From: Clostridia bacterium | Lineage (GTDB): Bacteria > Bacillota > Clostridia > Christensenellales > Borkfalkiaceae | NCBI GenBank assembly: GCA_900767495.1 | Contig: CAAFZH010000003.1 | Coordinates: forward strand, 1-23,690 | DNA length: 23,690 nucleotides | Reading direction: 5' to 3' | Shown: piece by piece, positions 1 to 8,316 of the stretch | How the letters are laid out: each line of letters begins with the position of its first letter | Numbering within the stretch: the stretch's first letter is position 1 | Position numbers and translations under genes: made by a program | The notes under the pieces: generated by a model | What the model saw: the letters and a program-made list of their open reading frames with translations, nothing else | Database searches by the model: none | What the model was told of the DNA's origin: nothing

Positions 1-594
<594 letters not shown>

Positions 595-679
595 AATCTC
601 TTAAAGCCGTCCGCGTCTCCGCGAACAACTGCTCTAACGTTTTTTTCGTCTTTTGCTGACTGCTTGGGTGTATAAGTTT

Positions 680-709
680 ATTATACACTTGATTTTTTGA
701 AATTGACAG
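680..709 (-). promoter_or_regulatory. rRNA promoter, proximal
   Basis: On the minus strand a perfect -10 box TATAAT (680-685) is preceded, after an 18-bp spacer, by CTGTCA (704-709), a 4/6 match to the -35 consensus. Transcription would start near 673, about 80 nt before the mature 16S 5' end. It is the closest of three candidate promoters in this leader. Confidence 0.6.
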
Positions 710-837
710 AAACGTTTGTGAACTAACCTCGCGGTTAATTCGTTTTAGTTTCAATTCATTTCCTTCTATTCAATTTTTAATCTACGTCGGTAAACAGTAC
801 CGTTTACCTTGAGCGCCATCTCGTCGATAGCCTGCTT

Positions 838-867
838 ATTTTACCATAATCGGGAAGGGTTTGTCAA
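838..867 (-). promoter_or_regulatory. rRNA promoter, middle
   Basis: On the minus strand there is a perfect -35 TTGACA (862-867), an 18-bp spacer and TAAAAT (838-843). A TGG triplet directly before the -10 gives an extended -10 (TGnTAAAAT). It points toward the 16S gene. Confidence 0.65.
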
Positions 868-978
868 GCGTTTTTCGCAACTTTTTAAAACTTTTTTTAA
901 GAAATTTCCGAAGTTTTTGAATTTGCCTTTAACCCGCCCGGACGGCTTTAACAGAGCCTCTCCAGACGACGCTCGCTT

Positions 979-1007
979 ATTTTACTACTATTAGAAAATA
1001 AAGTCAA
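979..1007 (-). promoter_or_regulatory. rRNA promoter, distal, with A/T-rich upstream tract
   Basis: On the minus strand TTGACT (1002-1007), exactly 17 bp, then TAAAAT (979-984). The DNA just upstream (about 1015-1070) is a run of A and T tracts, as expected for an UP element that binds the RNA polymerase alpha subunit at rRNA promoters. Together with the other two sites it fills the 550-bp gap between pckA and the 16S gene. I see no coding sequence in 595-1084; a small inverted repeat, GGTAAAC/GTTTACC, lies at 789-808. Confidence 0.65.
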
Positions 1008-1084
1008 ACGATTTTCGACACTTTTTTAAAAATTTTTTAATTTTTTTTAAAAAGCCGTTTTCGTAGATTTTTTCGGCGGTTTTA

Positions 1085-1127
1085 GTGTAAAAACAAACGG
1101 GGCGACCGCCTTCAAGCGGTCGCCCCG
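1085..1127 (-). terminator. Rho-independent terminator of pckA
   Basis: A perfect 12-bp GC-rich stem (1098-1109 with 1116-1127, arm CGGGGCGACCGC) closes a 6-nt loop. On the minus strand it is followed by a T-rich tract (TTTGTTTTTA). It starts 18 bp beyond the pckA stop codon. Confidence 0.93.
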
Positions 1128-1144
1128 ACTATAAATAAACTTAA

Positions 1145-2752
1145 TTATTTAACGCAAGGACCTGCGGAAACGAGCGCTTTGCCCGCCTCGTTGGTTTCGT
1201 ATTTGGCAAAGTTCTTAACGAATCTGCCAGCAAGGTCTTTTGCCTTTTCTTCCCATACGGAAACGTCGGCGTAAGTATCTCTGGGGTCAAGTATGCCGCT
1301 GTCAACGCCGTTAAGTTCGGTGGGAACTTCGAAATCGAAGTAAGGAATCTTCTTGGTGGTAGCCTTTTCGATATCGCCGTTTAAGATAGCGTCGATAATA
1401 CCGCGGGTATCCTTGATGGATATACGCTTGCCGGTACCGTTCCAGCCGGTGTTGACGAGGTATGCCTTTGCACCGCTCTTTTTCATCTTTTTAACGAGTT
1501 CTTCCGCGTACTTGGTGGGGTGGAGTTCGAGGAACGCCTGACCGAAGCAAGCCGAGAACGTGGGGGTAGGCTCGGTTATTCCGCGCTCGGTACCCGCAAG
1601 TTTAGCGGTAAAGCCCGAAAGGAAGTAATATTGAGTCTGCTCGGGCGTAAGGATAGACACGGGAGGAAGAACGCCGAACGCGTCCGCCGAAAGGAATATT
1701 ACATCCTTAGCCGCGGGAGCGGAAGAAACGGGACGAACGATATTCTTTATATGGTTAATAGGATAGGATACGCGGGTATTTTCGGTAACGCTCTTGTCGT
1801 TGAAGTCGATTTTGCCGTCTTTATCGAGAGTAACGTTTTCCAAAAGCGCGTCGCGTCTGATAGCGTTGTAAATGTCGGGTTCGCTGTCCTTATCGAGGTT
1901 GATAACCTTTGCGTAGCAGCCGCCCTCGAAGTTGAACACGCCGTTATCGTCCCAGCCGTGTTCGTCGTCGCCGATGAGCAATCTCTTGGGATCGGTGGAA
2001 AGAGTAGTCTTGCCCGTACCCGAAAGACCGAAGAATATAGCGGTGTTTTCGCCGTTCAAGTCGGTGTTTGCCGAGCAGTGCATGGAAGCAATACCCTTAA
2101 GAGGAAGGTAATAGTTCATCATAGAGAACATACCTTTCTTCATTTCGCCGCCGTACCAGGTGTTTACGATAACCTGCTCACGGCTGGTGATGTTGAACAT
2201 AACCGCGGTTTCGCTGTTAAGTCCGAGTTCTTTGTAGTTCTCGACTTTTGCCTTGGAAGCGTTGTATACAACGAAGTCGGGTTCGAAGTTTTCGAGTTCC
2301 TCGGCGGTGGGCTTAATGAACATATTCGTTACGAAGTGAGCCTGCCATGCAACCTCGACTATGAAACGGATAGCCATACGCGTATCTTTGTTCGCGCCGC
2401 AGAACGCGTCTACTACGAAAAGGCGTTTGTCGGAAAGTTCTTTAATAGCAATGTCTTTAACGGCTTTCCACGCCTCTTTGGTAGCGGGGTGGTTGTCGTT
2501 TTTATAGGAATCGGAAGTCCACCAGACGGTGTTTTCGGAATTTTCGTCCTTAACGATAAATTTATCTTTAGGCGAACGACCCGTGTAGACGCCCGTCATA
2601 ACGTTGACCGCGCCGAGTTCGCTTACCTGACCTTTCTCGTAACCTTCGAGTTCGGGTTTGGTTTCCTCCGCAAACAGAAGATCGTAGGAAGGGTTGTAGA
2701 CGATTTCGGTAGTGCCGGTAATACCATACTTACTCAAATCAATGTTTTTCAT
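1145..2752 (-). CDS. pckA: Phosphoenolpyruvate carboxykinase (ATP-type)
   Basis: The 535-aa protein matches ATP-dependent PEP carboxykinase in length and motifs. It interconverts oxaloacetate and ATP with PEP, CO2 and ADP in the cytoplasm. In fermenting anaerobes it often runs toward oxaloacetate, conserving energy as ATP. Visible signatures are TGRSPKDKF (57-65), the kinase-1a P-loop GLSGTGKTT (242-250), the metal-binding stretch GDDEHGW (261-267) and, near the C-terminus, an adenine-site region with SIKDTRGIIDAIL. The start codon follows AAAGAGGTG at a normal distance. The gene is monocistronic: it has its own terminator, and a 490-bp gap separates it from the next gene upstream. A long open frame on the opposite strand (about 1520-2797) is a codon-bias shadow. 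The direction of the reaction in vivo is inference. Confidence 0.98.
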   Translation of the reverse strand: MKNIDLSKYGITGTTEIVYNPSYDLLFAEETKPELEGYEKGQVSELGAVNVMTGVYTGRSPKDKFIVKDENSENTVWWTSDSYKNDNHPATKEAWKAVKDIAIKELSDKRLFVVDAFCGANKDTRMAIRFIVEVAWQAHFVTNMFIKPTAEELENFEPDFVVYNASKAKVENYKELGLNSETAVMFNITSREQVIVNTWYGGEMKKGMFSMMNYYLPLKGIASMHCSANTDLNGENTAIFFGLSGTGKTTLSTDPKRLLIGDDEHGWDDNGVFNFEGGCYAKVINLDKDSEPDIYNAIRRDALLENVTLDKDGKIDFNDKSVTENTRVSYPINHIKNIVRPVSSAPAAKDVIFLSADAFGVLPPVSILTPEQTQYYFLSGFTAKLAGTERGITEPTPTFSACFGQAFLELHPTKYAEELVKKMKKSGAKAYLVNTGWNGTGKRISIKDTRGIIDAILNGDIEKATTKKIPYFDFEVPTELNGVDSGILDPRDTYADVSVWEEKAKDLAGRFVKNFAKYETNEAGKALVSAGPCVK

Positions 2753-2920
2753 ATAACACCTCTTTTGATATTTTTAACTATTTTATATAATGATTAGCGA
2801 AAACAAAAAAAATCCGTAATTTCGCCAACCTCTCACGAATACTATTATATACTATTTCCGCAAAAAAGCAAAGCGTTTTTAAACATTTTCTTATACCGAT
2901 TTTACATAATCTTATATGCG

Positions 2921-3198
2921 TAGCCACAGGTGATTGCGTTTGAATCCGCCAAAACGCCGCAATTTTCGCGCTTTTTTGCAAATTCTCTCTCGCCGTATTG
3001 GTATACGCCTTCGTTCGCCTTTGCGACAAATCATCTAAAATATCGGCGTTTTGGTTGCCTGCAAGTCTTGCCTTGCGTTTTTAGGCTAAGACAAGGCGCG
3101 TGAGCGCGTTAATACTGTTTGTATAACACGCGCACGCAACAACGTATTAGCCAAAAACACAACGCAAGACCGAGTTCAAACGCAATCACCTGTGGCTA
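2921..3198. repeat. 278-bp element with perfect 24-bp terminal inverted repeats
   Basis: Bases 2921-2944 (starting TAGCCACAGGTGATTGCG) are exactly the reverse complement of 3175-3198. Inside, 3073-3089 (TTGCGTTTTTAGGCTAA) pairs imperfectly with about 3147-3168 (TTAGCCAAAAACACAACGCAA), and GCCTTG/CAAGGC can form a local hairpin. No convincing gene lies in this 490-bp gap (2753-3241). The form is that of a MITE-like non-autonomous element or a large structured RNA/DNA. No target-site duplication is obvious at the ends (flanks ATGCG and AGGGC), so mobility is not shown. Confidence 0.75.
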
Positions 3199-3199
3199 A

Positions 3200-3233
3200 G
3201 GGCGGGCGCAAGTTTTTTAACTTGCGCCCGCCC
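3200..3233 (-). terminator. Strong GC hairpin after the metallophosphoesterase gene
   Basis: A perfect 15-bp stem (3200-3214 with 3219-3233, arm GGGCGGGCGCAAGTT) has a 4-nt loop and lies 8 bp beyond the stop codon of the minus-strand gene. No U-tract follows on the minus strand (CCTTAGCC), so it may stabilise the 3' end rather than terminate by itself. It directly abuts the 278-bp inverted-repeat element. Confidence 0.6.
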
Positions 3234-3241
3234 GCCCTCCG

Positions 3242-4345
3242 TCAGAGAGTTAAAAGTTCGCATTCGTCCGAGCCGCTCGTAAGATAAAACTTAACCTTGC
3301 CGCCGCGTATCGTTATATAGGTACCCCATATACGGGCTTTCTCATCCGAAAAATCGCACTTCGAGCCTATTATAACGGGGTAATTATGGTCTATAATATT
3401 GCGCTCGTCGCCGCGGGTTAAAACCAACTCTGTGTGTTCGTGTCCGCAAAGCATAAAACGAGTGCCGAGCCTTTCGAGTTGAGCGTTCCACGCCGAGTAC
3501 AGTTCTCGCTCAATATCGAAACAACTACCCTTTTTAAGCGTGGCGCAGACCGGGCAAATATGACAAACGGCAAAGAATAAGTCGGTTTTCGGCACTTTCA
3601 GCGATTTTAAAAATTCAAGTTCGCGCCTGCGGTAAGGCTCGAAAGCGTTGCTGCCGTTATATACTTTTTCGCCGTTGTAACCGCCGCCGTATTCGGCGTG
3701 ATTATCGGGTTTATCCTCGCCGCAATCGAGCGCGACTCCGCTTAAACCGCCGAGTTTGAAAGTAAAGTAAGTTTTTTGCCCGTTAGCGGGGAAATAATCG
3801 GCGTATTTTTCGGCAAGTCTGCCGCGGGTATCGTGATTGCCCCGCACGAAAACGACGGGCAACTCTCCGCGCGACAATTCACCCGTAAAAGCCGCGGCCT
3901 CCTCGTAATGAGCGACCGTTTCCACCTCTCCGATGTCGCCGTTGAAAATAAGAAAATCCACGTCGGCAAGACGATTGCCCATCGCCGCCCTTGCCAAATC
4001 GAACCTGTAATGCACGTCGGCGAGCATATAAGCCTTGATATCGTCGGTTTTTTCAAGCGGTTTAAAGTTAAATTCGCGCCGTTTTTCATTGCCGAACTGC
4101 GAAAAATACGCCTTGCGATTTATCGTTTCACGGTAAACTACAGTATATTTTTTGCGTTTATCGAGCAGGCTTTGCGGAACGCGGATTTTAGCGAAATTGC
4201 GCTCGGAATACAGCACTCCGGAATTTTCGGGATAATAAACGTCGCCGCCGATTTCGACCGAAATAAGTCCGTTTTTTTGAGTTATAACAAGTATTTCGTA
4301 TTCGTCGTTTATCACGAACACGGTAGGATTGCATTTTAAAAACAT
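3242..4345 (-). CDS. Calcineurin-like metallophosphoesterase
   Basis: The 367-aa protein carries the full set of dinuclear-metal motifs of this superfamily: DVH (110-112), GD in FNGDIGE (137), GNHD (169-172), a lone His in CHICP (262) and GHEH (301-304). The ~100 residues before the first motif look beta-rich and may be a small sandwich domain, as in purple-acid-phosphatase relatives. I see no signal peptide or membrane segment, so it probably acts in the cytoplasm on a phosphomonoester or phosphodiester. The substrate cannot be read from the sequence. The gene stands alone, divergent from the ABC exporter. Its Shine-Dalgarno GGAGGGG (4370-4376) is 24 nt from the ATG, but a CGGCG/CGCCG hairpin between them (4352-4369) would bring the two within 6 nt. 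Confidence 0.92.
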   Translation of the reverse strand: MFLKCNPTVFVINDEYEILVITQKNGLISVEIGGDVYYPENSGVLYSERNFAKIRVPQSLLDKRKKYTVVYRETINRKAYFSQFGNEKRREFNFKPLEKTDDIKAYMLADVHYRFDLARAAMGNRLADVDFLIFNGDIGEVETVAHYEEAAAFTGELSRGELPVVFVRGNHDTRGRLAEKYADYFPANGQKTYFTFKLGGLSGVALDCGEDKPDNHAEYGGGYNGEKVYNGSNAFEPYRRRELEFLKSLKVPKTDLFFAVCHICPVCATLKKGSCFDIERELYSAWNAQLERLGTRFMLCGHEHTELVLTRGDERNIIDHNYPVIIGSKCDFSDEKARIWGTYITIRGGKVKFYLTSGSDECELLTL

Positions 4346-4382
4346 AATTATCGGCGACGATTTCCGCCGCCCCTCCGCATAG

Positions 4383-4411
4383 ATTGTATCAAAAATAACC
4401 GATTATAGCAA
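4383..4411 (-). promoter_or_regulatory. Promoter of the metallophosphoesterase gene
   Basis: On the minus strand TTGCTA (4406-4411), 17 bp, then TACAAT (4383-4388), with TGA just before the -10 giving an extended -10. The predicted start near 4376 would make a very short leader, with the ribosome site at its 5' end. Confidence 0.55.
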
Positions 4412-4458
4412 CCGATTTTTGCCGTAAAGTCAATAAAGCGCAATATTAAGCGTACTGC

Positions 4459-4487
4459 TTGACATTATTTCGTATAAATGATAAAAT
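4459..4487 (+). promoter_or_regulatory. Promoter of the ABC exporter operon
   Basis: A perfect -35 TTGACA (4459-4464), exactly 17 bp, then TAAAAT (4482-4487). The start codon at 4507 is 20 bp beyond the -10 box, so the leader is very short. An upstream in-frame TTG lies inside the -35 box and cannot be the translation start. Confidence 0.8.
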
Positions 4488-4506
4488 TATCCGCGAGGAG
4501 TTTAGT

Positions 4507-5427
4507 ATGAACGAAAAAAACGACCTTATTAAAATAGAACGCCTTTATAAAAGTTTCGGCGACGTAACAGCCGTAAACGATTTGAGTTTTAAGGTGAAAA
4601 GGGGCGAACTGTTCGCGTTTCTGGGCGTGAACGGCGCGGGAAAGTCAACGACGATCAACGTAATTTGCGGACAACTTAAAAAAGACGGCGGCAGCGTGGA
4701 AATTTGCGGCACGAGTTTAGACGAAAACGCAGACGAAATAAAACGCAAAATAGGCGTAGTCTTTCAATTTTCCGCACTTGACAAAGATCTTTCCGTAAAA
4801 GAAAATCTCGAAAGCCGCGCCGCCCTCTACGGAATTTACGGCGAAGAATTTAAAAAACGACTTGCCGTTTTAGCCGACAATCTCGCTTTCAAAGACTTTT
4901 TAAATCGTCCTATAGGCAAACTTTCGGGCGGACAAAGGCGGCGCGTTGACGTGGCGCGCGCGCTTATCCACGACCCCGAAATACTTATACTCGACGAACC
5001 CACCACGGGGCTGGACCCGCAAACGCGCAACGCGTTATGGAATTTTATTTCCGACCTGCGCACCAAGAACGGAACGACCGTTTTTTTGACCACTCACTAT
5101 ATGGAAGAGGCTGCCGACGCCGACTACGTGATAATTTTGAACAAGGGCAAAATCGCCGCGGAAGGCACTCCCCTGCAACTTAAAAACGCGTATACGGGCG
5201 ACTTTATCACTCTTTACGGCGCGGACGAAGAAGAGATTAAAACTCTCGGTTCGTCTTACGAAAAAATCCCCAACGGCTACCGCCTGGAAGTGGAAAACAC
5301 CGCCGCCGCAACCAAACTCATAGTGGCTCACCCCGAAATTTTTAAAGACTACGAAATTACCAAAGGCAAGATGGACGACGTATTCCTTGCCGTTACGGGT
5401 AAAAAACCGGAGGCAAGCCGAGAATGA
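4507..5427 (+). CDS. ABC transporter ATP-binding protein (DrrA-like exporter family)
   Basis: This 306-aa nucleotide-binding subunit powers an ABC-2-type exporter. All canonical motifs are present: Walker A GVNGAGKST (40-48), Q-loop VFQF (Gln87), signature LSGGQ (139-143), Walker B ILILDE (159-164), D-loop and H-loop His197 in TTHYMEEA. The C-terminal ~90 residues are the usual extension of drug/polyketide-exporter ATPases such as DrrA. I chose the ATG at 4507 because it follows GAGGAG; the longer frame would begin in the promoter. The stop codon overlaps the permease start by 4 bp (ATGA), so the two genes are translationally coupled. The cargo is unknown: drug, lipid or peptide are all possible. 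No regulator gene is next to it. Confidence 0.95.
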   Translation: MNEKNDLIKIERLYKSFGDVTAVNDLSFKVKRGELFAFLGVNGAGKSTTINVICGQLKKDGGSVEICGTSLDENADEIKRKIGVVFQFSALDKDLSVKENLESRAALYGIYGEEFKKRLAVLADNLAFKDFLNRPIGKLSGGQRRRVDVARALIHDPEILILDEPTTGLDPQTRNALWNFISDLRTKNGTTVFLTTHYMEEAADADYVIILNKGKIAAEGTPLQLKNAYTGDFITLYGADEEEIKTLGSSYEKIPNGYRLEVENTAAATKLIVAHPEIFKDYEITKGKMDDVFLAVTGKKPEASRE

Positions 5428-6329
5428 AAACGATAAAATATCTTTGCAAACGCAACGTAAAAATTTATTTCAAAGACAAAGGAATGCTCTTTCCGTCGCT
5501 CATAACGCCGGTGATACTGCTCGTTCTGTACGCTACTTTTTTGAAAAAAGTATACGACGATTCGTTCAGATCGTCGCTTAAAGCCGCCGGCGTTACCATA
5601 TCCGATTCGGTTATAAACGGCTGCGTGGGCGGGCAACTCGTATCGTCTTTACTGGCGGTATGCTGCGTTACCGTAGCGTTCTGCTCCAACCTGCTTATGA
5701 TTAAGGACAAGACGAGCGGTGCGATTAAAGACCTTACCGTTTCGCCCGTAAAACCGAGCGTTTTAAGCATAAGTTACTTTTTGTCGTCGCTGCTGTCGAC
5801 GTTGATTATAAGTGCGGTCGGGACTGCGGCATGCCTTATTTACCTTGCCGCAACGGGTTGGTATCTCTCCTTTGCCGACGTAATATCACTTTTACTGAAC
5901 GTTATATTGCTGACCACTTTCGGCACTGCGCTTTCTTCCTGCGTAAACTTCTTTTTATCCACCGACGGGCAAGCCTCGGCGGTAGGAACGATAGTAAGCG
6001 CGGGGTACGGGTTCATTTGCGGAGCGTATATGCCCCTTTCGGCATTCGGCGAGGGACTGAGAAACGCTCTCGGTTTTTTGCCGGGGACTTACGGAACGAG
6101 TCTTATAAGAAACTGCACTCTTCGCGGCGCGTTTGCGGAAATGTCCGCGTCGGGATTTCCTGCCGAGGTAGTAGAGAGTATTCGCGACAGTATAGACTGC
6201 AACTTATACTTTTTCGGCAACAGGGTTGAAGTTTGGGTTATGTATCTCATAATGCTCGGCAGTACGGCGTTGCTTATAGGCTTATACGTGTTAATGAACG
6301 TGCTTGCCACACGCAGAAAGAACAAATAA
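5424..6329 (+). CDS. ABC-2 type transporter permease
   Basis: The 301-aa membrane protein has about six hydrophobic segments (roughly residues 20-42, 70-92, 112-145, 152-178, 186-208 and 268-292) and the layout of the ABC2_membrane family. That family includes DrrB and other drug, polysaccharide and lipid exporter permeases. The first segment follows a basic N-terminal stretch (KYLCKRNVKIYFKDK), typical of the cytoplasmic coupling region. A large extracytoplasmic loop lies between segments 1 and 2 (about 43-70) and a smaller one before the last segment. It should form a homodimer with two copies of the upstream ATPase. The start overlaps the ATPase stop, and GGAGG (5409-5413) precedes it. A terminator follows. 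No substrate can be assigned. Confidence 0.93.
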   Translation: MKTIKYLCKRNVKIYFKDKGMLFPSLITPVILLVLYATFLKKVYDDSFRSSLKAAGVTISDSVINGCVGGQLVSSLLAVCCVTVAFCSNLLMIKDKTSGAIKDLTVSPVKPSVLSISYFLSSLLSTLIISAVGTAACLIYLAATGWYLSFADVISLLLNVILLTTFGTALSSCVNFFLSTDGQASAVGTIVSAGYGFICGAYMPLSAFGEGLRNALGFLPGTYGTSLIRNCTLRGAFAEMSASGFPAEVVESIRDSIDCNLYFFGNRVEVWVMYLIMLGSTALLIGLYVLMNVLATRRKNK

Positions 6330-6345
6330 AAACGCATTTATTATA

Positions 6346-6370
6346 AAGACCGCCCTCGGGCGGTTTTTTA
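6346..6370 (+). terminator. Rho-independent terminator of the ABC exporter operon
   Basis: Stem ACCGCC (6349-6354) with GGCGGT (6359-6364) closes a 4-nt loop and is followed by a run of six T. It insulates the exporter from the virion cassette downstream. A lone TATAAT at 6380-6385 lies just after it but lacks a -35 box. Confidence 0.92.
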
Positions 6371-6408
6371 TTTTCGCGGTATAATAAGTTCACTTCGGTT
6401 TTACTCCA

Positions 6409-6555
6409 ATATTGAGCGCAAGCGAAATATCCCCATATTCCTTACGCCGTATGAGCGATAGCGAAATATCCCACCGAAAAAGAGCGGAACTTATACTCCG
6501 TAGACCTCCACCCTCCCGGGAGTTTGCTTCGTCGCTTCGCTTCCCTCGCAAAGAC
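6409..6555 (+). repeat. Dispersed repeat mosaic, copy A (upstream of the terminase)
   Basis: This gap holds two tandem variants of the module ATTGAGCG...GCGAAATATCCC (6411-6433 and 6451-6473). After them come CCGAAAAAG, ACTCCGTAGACC and the shared core CCTCCACCCTCCCGGGAG (6505-6522), then a GCTTCGTCGCTTCGCT...TCGCAAAGAC tail. The same blocks recur at 16431-16752, 19481-19618 and 23628-23690, and in inverted form at 12142-12176. A long frame that runs through here into the terminase gene is read through the repeat and is not part of the protein. Confidence 0.85.
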
Positions 6556-6597
6556 GGAAAAAAGGTAAGAGTTATCAAAAATAAAAGGAAAACAACT

Positions 6598-8019
6598 ATG
6601 GACGAGAAAATTAAAGCGGCTGTAAGAAAAATAAAACTTATAGACGAGGAACTTAACAAACGCAGGCTCTACCCTATAAACCTTTATAATACGGGCGAAA
6701 AAGTCCACCTTAAACAACTTGCCTTTCATAAATGCCAAAAGCGCAACCGCTGGGTTTTCGGCGGCAACCGCAGCGGCAAGACCGAGTGCGGCGCGGTGGA
6801 AACGATATATATGGCGCGCGGCGTGCATCCGTACAGACAAAACCGCAAGGACACTTTCGGGTGGGTGGTTTCGCTCTCACGCGAAGTACAACGCGACGTG
6901 GCTCAAAGCAAAATTCTTAAACACCTGCCCAAAGAATGGATCGCCGACGTGGTGATGAGTTCGGGCAGAAAAGACGATTTTTCCGCAGGAATAATAGACC
7001 AGATAAAAGTAAAAAACGTGTTCGGCGGAGTGTCTACGATAGGCTTTAAAAGTTGCGACCAGGGCAGAGAGAAATTTCAGGGCAGTTCGCTCGACTACGT
7101 ATGGTTTGACGAAGAACCGCCGGAAGACGTTTACCGCGAATGTAAAATGCGCGTACTCGATAAAAAAGGCGATATTTTCGGCACGATGACTCCCCTTAAA
7201 GGTCTTACCTTTATCCACGACGAAATATACTTAAACACCGCTGCTTCCGACGAGGTGTGGTGCGAATTTATCGAGTGGGCGGACAATCCTTTTTTGGACG
7301 AGGACGAGATAAAAGAGTTCTCCTCTTCTCTGCCCGAAAGCGAACTCGAAAGCCGCAGATTCGGCAGATTCAAAGACGAATCGGGACTCGTTTATACCGA
7401 GTTTGACCCCGATAATCACGTTATAGAGCCGTTTGACGTGCCTTTTGAATGGCAAAGCAATTTATCGATAGACCCCGGACTTAACAATCCGCTTTCCTGC
7501 CATTGGTACTGCGTGGACTACGACGGAAACGTGTACGTGGTGGCGGAACACTTCGCCGCCAAAAAGGATATAGACTACCACGCCGAAGAGATTAAGCGGA
7601 TTTCGGACGAGATAGGCTGGCGCAGGGACTACGACGGCAGAATAACCGCGCTTATAGATTCGGCGGCTAATCAAAGAACCTTGGCGAGCGTTAAAAGCGT
7701 AACCGAACTTTTTTACGAGCGCGGCATAGCCGTAAACCCAAACGTAAACAAAAATTTATTCTCGGGCATAGCGCGCGTGAAAGAGTATTTCAAGGCGAAC
7801 AAAATATTTATATTCCGCACCTGCGTAAACCTTATACGGGAACTTAAATGCTACCGTTGGGGCGACGGAGATATTCCCGTAAAGCGCGACGACCACAGTC
7901 TGGACGAATTACGGTATTTTATCGCGTCCCGTCCCGAAACACGCCCCGCAATCAAGCCAAAAACCGCCGTGCAGAAAGACAAAGAGAAACTTATTAAAAA
8001 AATCGGGAGGAAAAGATAA
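6598..8019 (+). CDS. terL: Phage terminase large subunit
   Basis: The 473-aa protein is the ATP-driven motor and nuclease that packages phage DNA. The ATPase half shows Walker A GGNRSGKT (55-62), Walker B YVWFDEE (167-173) and a coupling motif in GTMTPLKG (195-202). The C-terminal RNase H-like nuclease half shows the expected acidic residues in SIDPG (Asp292), LIDSAANQ (Asp354) and DDHSLDELRY (about Asp431-436). Both activities therefore look intact. I chose the ATG at 6598 because it follows AAAAGGAAAA and the preceding codons lie in a dispersed repeat. The protein should dock on the portal encoded two genes later. Terminase subtype (headful or cohesive-end) cannot be fixed by eye; the P22-like gene order favours headful. 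The next gene starts 2 bp after the stop. Confidence 0.95.
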   Translation: MDEKIKAAVRKIKLIDEELNKRRLYPINLYNTGEKVHLKQLAFHKCQKRNRWVFGGNRSGKTECGAVETIYMARGVHPYRQNRKDTFGWVVSLSREVQRDVAQSKILKHLPKEWIADVVMSSGRKDDFSAGIIDQIKVKNVFGGVSTIGFKSCDQGREKFQGSSLDYVWFDEEPPEDVYRECKMRVLDKKGDIFGTMTPLKGLTFIHDEIYLNTAASDEVWCEFIEWADNPFLDEDEIKEFSSSLPESELESRRFGRFKDESGLVYTEFDPDNHVIEPFDVPFEWQSNLSIDPGLNNPLSCHWYCVDYDGNVYVVAEHFAAKKDIDYHAEEIKRISDEIGWRRDYDGRITALIDSAANQRTLASVKSVTELFYERGIAVNPNVNKNLFSGIARVKEYFKANKIFIFRTCVNLIRELKCYRWGDGDIPVKRDDHSLDELRYFIASRPETRPAIKPKTAVQKDKEKLIKKIGRKR

Positions 8020-8020
8020 T

Positions 8021-8314
8021 GTGAGAGAAAAAAGTAAACCAAACGACGGAGAACGGTCGGAAAACGACTTGAAATCCGCGCTCTACCGCAAAGCGGTGGG
8101 ATACGACTCGACCGAAACCGTGGAAGAATATTCCGAGTCCGACGGCGAACTCGTTCTCGTTAAAAGAAAAGTTACGATAAAAAACGTTCCGCCCGACGTT
8201 TCCGCGCTTAAAATGCTGCTCGATATGAACGAAACGGAAGATTTATCCGCCCTTTCGGACGAACAACTTGAAAAAGAAAGAAAAAAACTATTAAAAATTT
8301 TAAAGGAAAAATAA
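8021..8314 (+). CDS. Small charged protein, possible terminase small-subunit-like
   Basis: This 97-aa protein starts with GTG, preceded by GGGAGG (8005-8010). It contains KAVGYDSTETVEEY, a basic VLVKRKVTIK strand, then VPPDVSALKMLLD and a charged C-terminal helix. Segments of the type basic strand, PPD and (A)L...LL are seen at the C-termini of many terminase small subunits, where they contact the large subunit. Its place beside terL supports that reading. It is short for a full small subunit, and I cannot see a clear helix-turn-helix at the N-terminus. The order (large before small) is reversed from the usual one. It could instead be another packaging accessory protein. Confidence 0.55.
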   Translation: MREKSKPNDGERSENDLKSALYRKAVGYDSTETVEEYSESDGELVLVKRKVTIKNVPPDVSALKMLLDMNETEDLSALSDEQLEKERKKLLKILKEK

Positions 8315-8316
8315 AA

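Noticed and set aside
809..994. 61-aa plus-strand frame upstream of the rRNA gene
   Set aside because: It overlaps two of the minus-strand rRNA promoters and has no ribosome site or homology-like pattern.
1520..2797. 425-aa open frame opposite pckA
   Set aside because: It lies antisense to a certain PEP carboxykinase and its length reflects codon bias of the real gene; it has no domain-like pattern.
2778..3029. 83-aa minus-strand frame between pckA and the phosphoesterase gene
   Set aside because: It overlaps one terminal inverted repeat, has no good ribosome site and looks like random translation.
6412..6597. N-terminal extension of the terminase reading frame
   Set aside because: The 62 extra codons lie in a dispersed repeat, while the ATG at 6598 has a ribosome site and starts a normal terminase.
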